A stretch of DNA of 64,000 nucleotides from Hsuehochloa calcarea (Eukaryota > Streptophyta > Magnoliopsida > Poales > Poaceae): the NCBI GenBank assembly GCA_036346395.1, contig CM070603.1, positions 29,421,045-29,485,044 on the forward strand, in the 5' to 3' direction. Below, one piece after another: positions 58,454-64,000 of this stretch (position 1 is its first letter; the number at the start of each line of letters is the position of its first letter). The notes under the pieces are model-generated. The model was not told the DNA's origin and made no database searches. It saw nothing but the letters and a program-made list of their open reading frames with translations. Position numbers and translations under genes: made by a program.

Positions 58454-59455
58454 TTTTACTATTTGCTATTTCATACCTTTTTATTATTTGCGTGAAGAAT
58501 TTAATTGAGTGAATTTCTGTTCATTGCTCTTACTATGGACACAAGTAGTCAAGAACATGCCTGTGAACGTGTTATCACCACTGTCATAATCAGTTTCTTG
58601 AGAGCTATGTTACTTCTTTGGGTATAGCGATTTTGTTCAAAGCATTATCTGGTACTGGGAAAGTGTGATTTTTTTCTAGTCTGCTTCTGCTAGTTCTAGA
58701 TGGATAATTCTGGTCTCTGTTTGGCAGGTACGAACACCCACTTCTTGTTGAGAAAAGAGAGAAGGGGGACTGGGTCCTCCCAATATCTGTTTATGCGCCT
58801 CCCAGAGTTCACGTAGGCGCTAGGCGGAAGACTAGCGGGCAATGGCCGCCTAGCGCCTAGCGCCTAGCGCCTAGTTGACCGACGGAGACAGCAGGTCGGT
58901 GTCATGGAGCAACACATGGGCATGTAAAATGGGCAGCATGGGCATGAATTATACCTAAGATGAAGAGAATTGTTACCTGGAGAGGCTAGATGTAAAATGA
59001 CCTTGATATAAAATAAATATACTTGATGAGTTGATGTAGTAGAATACAAACAAGCAACCTTAAAGTCTTAAAACTCATAGTTCTCAGTTCTCACAAACAA
59101 GTAAGCCAAGTATATATAGTTTATATTTAGCTTATTTCTTTTCTTTGTATGTCTCTATGAATTGCAAAGTAAAGTCTAGTTAACTAAATCTAATGCTGAG
59201 ACTCGAGACTTGACTCTTTAGAGACGTTGAGAGACTAATCCATTCAAAAGTGTTTCAATTTCTTTCACAGATGGATGAACTAGAGGTCAATGAGATGATC
59301 CTCGTATACATTTTTTTTATAACACAGGAAATTTATATTCATAAGTAGACCACCATTTAGCTGCATATTAGGAACAAGAAAATAATTAGTACACGACAAA
59401 TTTACAATCATGCATGTATTTACGTTGACTAGTAATTATTAAACCTGGATTAAAT

Positions 59456-61341
59456 TCATAGTCTTTGCAACCGGCCTTTGCTGCCCGCTTTCCCAAAGTG
59501 GCGTTCTTGATCTTTGAATATACCCAACTCCACATTTAGCATTTGACTTTGCTTGTCATCGTCATCATTGAATAAAGTTTCCACACAAGTGAATACCCCA
59601 TCCATGACAACATCATCCAAAAAAATAGAGCCATCACAATAACTATAATATGGATTCAAGAAGTATGCCATCAAGTACAGTGGAGAATCAAGCCTATCCT
59701 TCATCTTCTTGTCAATAATATCTATGATGGGGTTGTAGTTGTTCTATATATTGTTCATGGATTCCATAATTTCTCTTTTTGTCTTTCGAATTTCTCCATA
59801 AAAAAGGCCATAGAAGGCTTCACATCCCCATCAACCATTCGAAGAACCTTAACTAATGGCTCAAATACTCTCAAGTAAAGAGAAACACCATTCCAAAAGG
59901 CTCTACTAACCAATATAGCAGTGGATGCTTTGCCTTTGCCTTTTTTTTTTATAATGGATGCAATTTTTCCATTCTTGGCTAAGCGTCATCGATCTTAGTT
60001 GGAGTTTCTTCTCAAGCAAGCTTGGTAAAGTGAGAAAAGAGGAAGCAAATCTAGTCACCCCGGGTCTTATTATATCCCTCTTCTTTGTAAATTTTCTCAT
60101 GAAGGCCAATGTCTTATGGTGTGAGTAGATAAAAATGGTTAGTGACTTGGCTTGATCAAGTGCCTTCTTGAACCTTGCAATGCTCTCAATTCCTTGTAGC
60201 ATCAAGTTGATAGTGTGGGTTGCACATGAGCTCCAAAATATGCTAAGCCTTTTGTCCTTCAATAATGCCTTCGTCGCCATGTTGTTTGAAGCATTATCGG
60301 TGATAACTTGGACAACATAGGCCGCACCTATTTTTTCAATGCAAGAATCCACATATTGAAAGATGAGCTCTACAGTGTGTGACTCATTAGATGCCTTCTT
60401 TGATTCTAGGAAACATGACCCCAGGCTACAATGCACACACATGTTCATAATGCTCCTCCTTTTCTAATCAGTCCATGCATCAGTCATAATAGAGCACCCT
60501 GTCTTGGCCCTCTCTTCTTCATGATCCCTCAATAACCCCTTGGTTCTATCCACTTTCTCATATAACAACTTCTCCCGCACATCGTGTTGAGAAGGGCGAA
60601 TAAAGCCAGGGCCAAAGTGTCCAATGACTTCACACATTTGCGCAAAGGCATCATTGTTGATGGAGTTGAAAGGTACACCTAAAATATGCAATAATTATAT
60701 AATAGTACTTATGTTAGTAAACAACGCTAGGATGTCATTCGCATATTATTAATAAATAGAAATTACAAGAGTTGCAAGTTATTACCTGATTCATAAATCC
60801 ACATAGCAACATATTGCCTCACTTTACGAAGTCTTTCTTTCCATATGGTGGCACTAATTGCTTGTTATCGTAGTTCTTTGTTGCTCAATGTACTAGGATC
60901 AATAGGCATTGCAAACTTATCCATGGGCCCCAACTTCCGACGTGCTGAGCATCCTATATCTTCAAGTTCAAGATCTTCATTAACATCACCGGTGACATCC
61001 CCATTAATGGTAACTTCATTTGTAACTTCTTGTTCTTTATCTTTTCTAGTCTTCCTCTTATGTTGTGCCTCCTCGATTGATTTAATGCACTTCTCTTGAT
61101 CTTCTTTTGTGGACAACGGGCATTTAGCAACATTGCCCCTGTGAGCAATACGTTGCTTTATCCTATACACTCCTCCCGAAATAATTTTGTTGCACAACTT
61201 GCATTTTACTTTATCCAGATTGTTTGAATCAATCAACACTCCATACTCCCACCCTATGTCCTCGGATTTCCTCTTAATGCTATCCGTGGTCACCTCCACC
61301 GTGGCAAACGCAACGGATGACATCCTACAATTTATGAACAT
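59456..61341 (-). pseudogene. hAT-4 transposase (BED finger + DUF659), inactive
   Basis: First exon (60865-61341): EYGVLIDSNNLDKVKCKLCN then KIISGGVYRIKQRIAHRGNVAKCP, a plant BED-type finger, and a Lys/Glu-rich linker. The frame meets TAA at 60865-60867, then continues as AISATIWKERLRKVRQYVAMWIYESG to a GT donor. After an intron the DUF659 part reads GVPFNSINNDAFAQMCEVIG, KTGCSIMTDAWTD (first catalytic Asp), a TAG near 60460, then VVQVITDNASNNMATKALL (second Asp) and CATHTINLMLQGI (CX2H). The C-terminal part (59456-59704) has YLMAYFLNPYY; hATC is weak or missing. Two nonsense codons and later breaks make it inactive. Confidence 0.88.
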
Positions 61342-61559
61342 TGATAAACAATTGTTACAAACTTACAATAATAATTCCTACAACGCAGTCAATGCTACAG
61401 TAAAAGTACTACTACAGTAAGTCAGTGACAGTACTAGTGTATGTACTACTAACTAAAGTACTAATAATTGATAAAACACACACTGCTGCTGGCTGCACAC
61501 TAATTAGTAATTACTACTACTAATCATACTACTAAACTACTAAAGTAGTACAAGTACAG

Positions 61560-62020
61560 AGCAAAGCTAGTTAGCTACTTATCCCTTCGGCCTTCGCCCC
61601 CTGCCTCAGCTACCAGTCTGCTATCTACCACCGACAGTCCGACACCGAGCGCCAAGTCGTCGACTACTCCGCAAGGCGCAAGCCGAGGCAGCGCAGATCC
61701 AAGCAGGCCATCGAGAGGGGAAGCAAGGGGAGGTGAGAGCCAGAGAGAGGGGACGCACAAGATGCGGTGACGCGACGCAGAGAGGAGACGAGGCCAGCAA
61801 GAGGGGGAGGCGAGGCGCACAAAAGGTGAGGCGCAGGGGGAGGCGAGGGCCAGAGGGAGGCCGGAGGTGGCTGACCTGAGGCGCGATGGCGACGAGGAAC
61901 TGGGGAGAAGCTGTGAGACGACGATGGGGAGCCAGAGGTGGTGGCGCGCGCGACCGTGACGGGAGCAACCGAGCCGAGCAACAGTAGGGTTTCTGATCAG
62001 AAGCCAGGTAAGAGCCACTT
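61560..62020 (-). other. hAT-4 5' leader, purine-skewed
   Basis: On the plus strand it is dominated by GAGGCGAGG/AGGGGG purine runs and on the transposase sense strand by C/T. Frames such as 61575-62018 are Ser/Pro/Leu shadows of the skew. The same leader recurs at about 63600-64000. Confidence 0.55.
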
Positions 62021-62294
62021 ACCTTTGTCCTTGTACTATTTTTCTTCCCGCCGCTTCCTTCCCGCTTGGCTTCCTTCCCGCTTTACTGTTTTTTCTTCCC
62101 ACTGCTCCAACCTCCGCCTAAGCATGCCCAATGCCGCCTCGGGTCGCCCAAATCCACCTCGGGCAGCCCAAATCCGCCTAGCCTTGCGCCGCCCAGTTTC
62201 AGCTAGGCGCTAGCCCACCTAGGTCTTCGACTAGCACCAAATCGCGGCGTTGTGGCCACGCCCAGCGCTTAGGCACCCGCCTAGGGGATCACTG

Positions 62295-62510
62295 TTGAAT
62301 AAATGTTATTTTGTTCCTTGAATGAATCATCAGTTATATAGATCAACGAGTATGTGACTTGCTGGTGAAGCTCTTTAAACTTACATGATGTCGTTCTAAA
62401 TATATCACTGGTCGGATGTCACTGGTCGTAACAGTAGTGGTTCTACGACCAGCACATGTATGGATCGATGACCATATATGAATCATCAGCTATTGGGAAA
62501 GAGGCGATAT
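62295..62510 (+). repeat. fragment of the BARE-like LTR found at 43223-44718
   Basis: Phrases such as AAGCTCTTTAAACTTACATGATGTCGTTCTAAAT, CGGATGTCACTGGTCG and GATCGATGACC match 43260-43490 with scattered differences and in the same orientation. It starts exactly at the hAT-4 right terminus and ends where the second hAT copy begins, so both edges are breakpoints. Confidence 0.85.
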
Positions 62511-62516
62511 CATCAC

Positions 62517-63271
62517 TCATAATAGAGCACCTGTCTTGGCCCTCTCTTCTTCATGGTCCCTCAATAACCCCTTGGTTCTATCCACTTTCTCATATAACAA
62601 CTTCTCCCGCACATCGTGTTGAGAAGGGCGAATAAAGCCAGGGCCAAAGTGGCCAATGACTTCACACATTTGCGCAAAGGCATCATTGTTGATGGAGTTG
62701 AAAGGTACACCTAAAATATGCAATAATTATACAATAGTACTTATGTTAGTAAACAACGCTAGGATGTCATTCGCATATTATTAATAAATAGACATTACAA
62801 GAGTTGCAAATTATTACCTGATTCATAAATCCACATAGCAACATATTGCCTCACTTTACGAAGTCTTTCTTTCCATATGGTGGCACTAATTGCTTGTTAT
62901 CGTAGTTCTTTGTTGCTCAATGTACTAGGATTAATAGGCATTGCAAACTTATCCATGGGCCCCAACTTCCGACGTGCTGAGCATCCTATATCTTCAAGTT
63001 CAAGATCTTCATTAACATCACCGGTGACATCCCCATTAATGGTAACTTCATTTCTAACTTCTTGTTCTTTATCTTTTCTAGTCTTCCTCTTATGTTGTGC
63101 CTCCTCGATTGATTTAATGCACTTCTCTTGATCTTCTTTTGTGGACAACGGGCATTTAGCAACATTGCCCCTGTGAGCAATACGTTGCTTTATCCTATAC
63201 ACTCCTCCCGAAATAATTTTGTTGCACAACTTGCATTTTACTTTATCCAGATTGTTTGAATCACTCAACAC
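62517..63271 (-). pseudogene. hAT-4 transposase, truncated second copy
   Basis: It carries the BED exon (62897-63271, from VKCKLCNKIISGGVYRIKQR onward), the same TAA as the first copy at 62897-62899, the intron, and the start of DUF659 (GVPFNSINNDAFAQMCEVIG ... EERAKTG) up to the breakpoint near 62517. The catalytic Asp residues are gone. Upstream (63272-63340) small deletions remove the frame of the N-terminus. Confidence 0.85.
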
Positions 63272-63599
63272 TCCATACTCCCACCCTATGTCCCTGATTT
63301 CTCTTAATGCTATCCGTGGTCACCGGCAAACGCAACGGATGACATCCTACAATTTATGAACATTGATAAACAATTGTTACAAACTTACAATAATAATTCC
63401 ACAACGCAATAATGCTACAAAGAAAGTACTACTATAAGAAGTCGCTGGATGCGACTAGTGTATGTACTACTAACTAAAGTACTAATAATTGATAAAACAC
63501 ACACTGCTGCTGGCTGCACACTAATTAGTAATTACTACTACTAATCATACTACTAAACTACTAAAGTAGTACAAGTACAGAGCAAAGCTAGTTAGCTAC

Positions 63600-64000
63600 T
63601 TATCCTTCGGGCTTACCGCCTCTCCTCATCTACCCCGCTATCTACCACCGACAACCGACACCGAGCGCTAAGTCGCCGACTACTCCGCAAGGCGTAAGCC
63701 GAGGCAATAACAGATCCGCAGCAGCCAACGAGGGGAAGCAAGGGAAGGTGAGAGCCAGAGAGAGGGGACGCACAAGATGCGGTGACGCGACGCAGAGAGG
63801 AGACGAGGCCAGCAAGAGGGGGAGGCGAGGCGCACAAAAGGTGAGGCGCAGGGGGAGGCGAGGGCCGAGGAGGCCGAGGTGGTCGACCCGAGGCGCCGAT
63901 GGCGATGACGAGGAACTCGGGAGAAGCCACGCGACGACGATGGGGGAGCCGAGAGGTGGTGGCGCCTGACCGCAGACGGAGCAACCGAGCCGAGCAATGA
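63600..64000 (-). other. leader of the second hAT-4 copy (incomplete)
   Basis: Purine-rich plus strand matching 61560-61980 with several small indels. It is cut by the window end. Confidence 0.55.

Larger units (their letters stand above)
51343..58802 (+). pseudogene. RGP1: RGP1 homologue (Ric1-Rgp1 / RAB6A-GEF complex partner), disrupted
   Basis: Twelve coding exons with GT-AG introns can be traced: 51343-51682, 52047-52124, 52741-52898, 54904-54967, 55590-55762, 56127-56381, 56907-57050, 57151-57257, 57336-57389, 57460-57543, 58229-58392 and 58728-58802 (cut), about 565 codons. The protein opens MSLKLPLPQGLSFFKSVGWF and has arrestin-like beta segments (VYRPGDLVTATIEI near the start; LFSIPIDGPMSFSTSKVSVQ and WSLRFEFF near the end) around a serine-rich middle. 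This is the Rgp1 family; in yeast and animals Rgp1 with Ric1 activates Ypt6/Rab6 at the Golgi. Lesions: one base missing after 56258 (exon 6), which leads to TAA at 56931-56933, and loss of the last exon's end at the hAT boundary (58803), after VYAPP. Splice sites and the other exons look intact, so it is recent damage, assembly error, or both. Confidence 0.85.
58803..62294 (-). mobile_element. hAT-4: DUF659-type hAT element in the last exon of RGP1
   Basis: The left end CAGAGTTCACGTAGGCGCTAGGC and the right end (reverse-complemented CAGTGATCCCCTAGGCGGG) are hAT-like inverted termini, with TAGGCGC-rich subterminal repeats (for example four CGCCTAG units at 58848-58875). The transposase is on the minus strand. 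The 8 bp before the left end (GCGCCTCC, still RGP1 codons) do not match the 8 bp after the right end (TTGAATAA), so the two ends no longer belong to a simple insertion. Confidence 0.82.
62511..64000 (-). mobile_element. second, truncated copy of hAT-4 (runs off the window)
   Basis: From about 62517 to the window end the sequence repeats 60480-61975 closely: same BED exon, same intron, same leader. It lacks everything downstream of the KTG codons of DUF659, and its right terminus would lie some 300 bp beyond the window. Differences from the first copy are mainly small indels (for example a 9-10 bp loss in GTCACCTCCACCGTGG). Confidence 0.88.

Noticed and set aside
1..64000. tRNA, rRNA, organelle inserts, pararetrovirus or bacterial-type systems
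   Set aside because: No cloverleaf, rRNA signature, plastid or mitochondrial gene, caulimovirid domain order or prokaryotic gene cluster was recognised on either strand; all RT-related blocks fit Ty1-copia.

Overview
This is a stretch of plant nuclear DNA, almost certainly from a grass (Poaceae) with a repeat-rich genome. The case rests on long-LTR Ty1-copia elements with an initiator-Met tRNA primer site, chromovirus-like gypsy solo LTRs, several hAT lineages and Mutator-like elements, plus a spliced host gene with GT-AG introns. I saw no bacterial gene, CRISPR array, rRNA or tRNA gene. Species cannot be named from the sequence alone. By my reading transposable elements and their remnants fill roughly three quarters of the window.

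Layout. 1-3205: 3' end of a + strand copia element (extra ORF, polypurine tract, LTR). 4484-19894: a hAT element with an 8-bp target-site duplication (TSD), whose transposase frame is broken by only two nonsense codons; a complete 11.3-kb minus-strand copia element (4604-15927, 5-bp TSD) sits inside it. 20785-21690: Pack-MULE-like element. 22321-26044: decayed MuDR-type MULE with ~100-bp inverted repeats. 27416-27811: an intact small C2H2/EAR zinc-finger gene (-). 28640-30175: hAT remnant. 31191-39378: nest of a gypsy-type solo LTR (TSD GTACA) holding a second solo LTR (TSD CCCGC) and a deleted copia element. 40461-41340: broken CC-NB-ARC resistance-gene fragment. 43223-44718: solo LTR (TSD TGCTT). 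45594-46572: non-autonomous hAT (TSD ATCGTGAT) with a MITE inside it.

46770-58802 is the only large host gene: a homologue of RGP1, the arrestin-fold partner in the Ric1-Rgp1 (RAB6A-GEF) complex. Twelve coding exons can be traced. It carries a complete hAT in its 5'-UTR intron (47202-50948), a hAT MITE in intron 3 (TSD GTCCCATG), a one-base frameshift in exon 6, a 34-bp tandem duplication of a splice donor, and a hAT boundary (58803) that cuts the last exon. From there to the window end lie a DUF659-type hAT, a fragment of the 43-kb solo LTR family, and a second truncated copy of the same hAT.

The main result is this insertion history, much of it proved by matching TSDs, and a host gene hit repeatedly by different hAT lineages. 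Many apparent frameshifts are one-base losses in short C/G runs, so part of the 'decay' may be consensus error. I found no convincing new biological system. The least described items are the copia extra ORF, the regularly spaced hairpins in the first LTR, and the strand-skewed GC-rich leaders shared by three hAT lineages.
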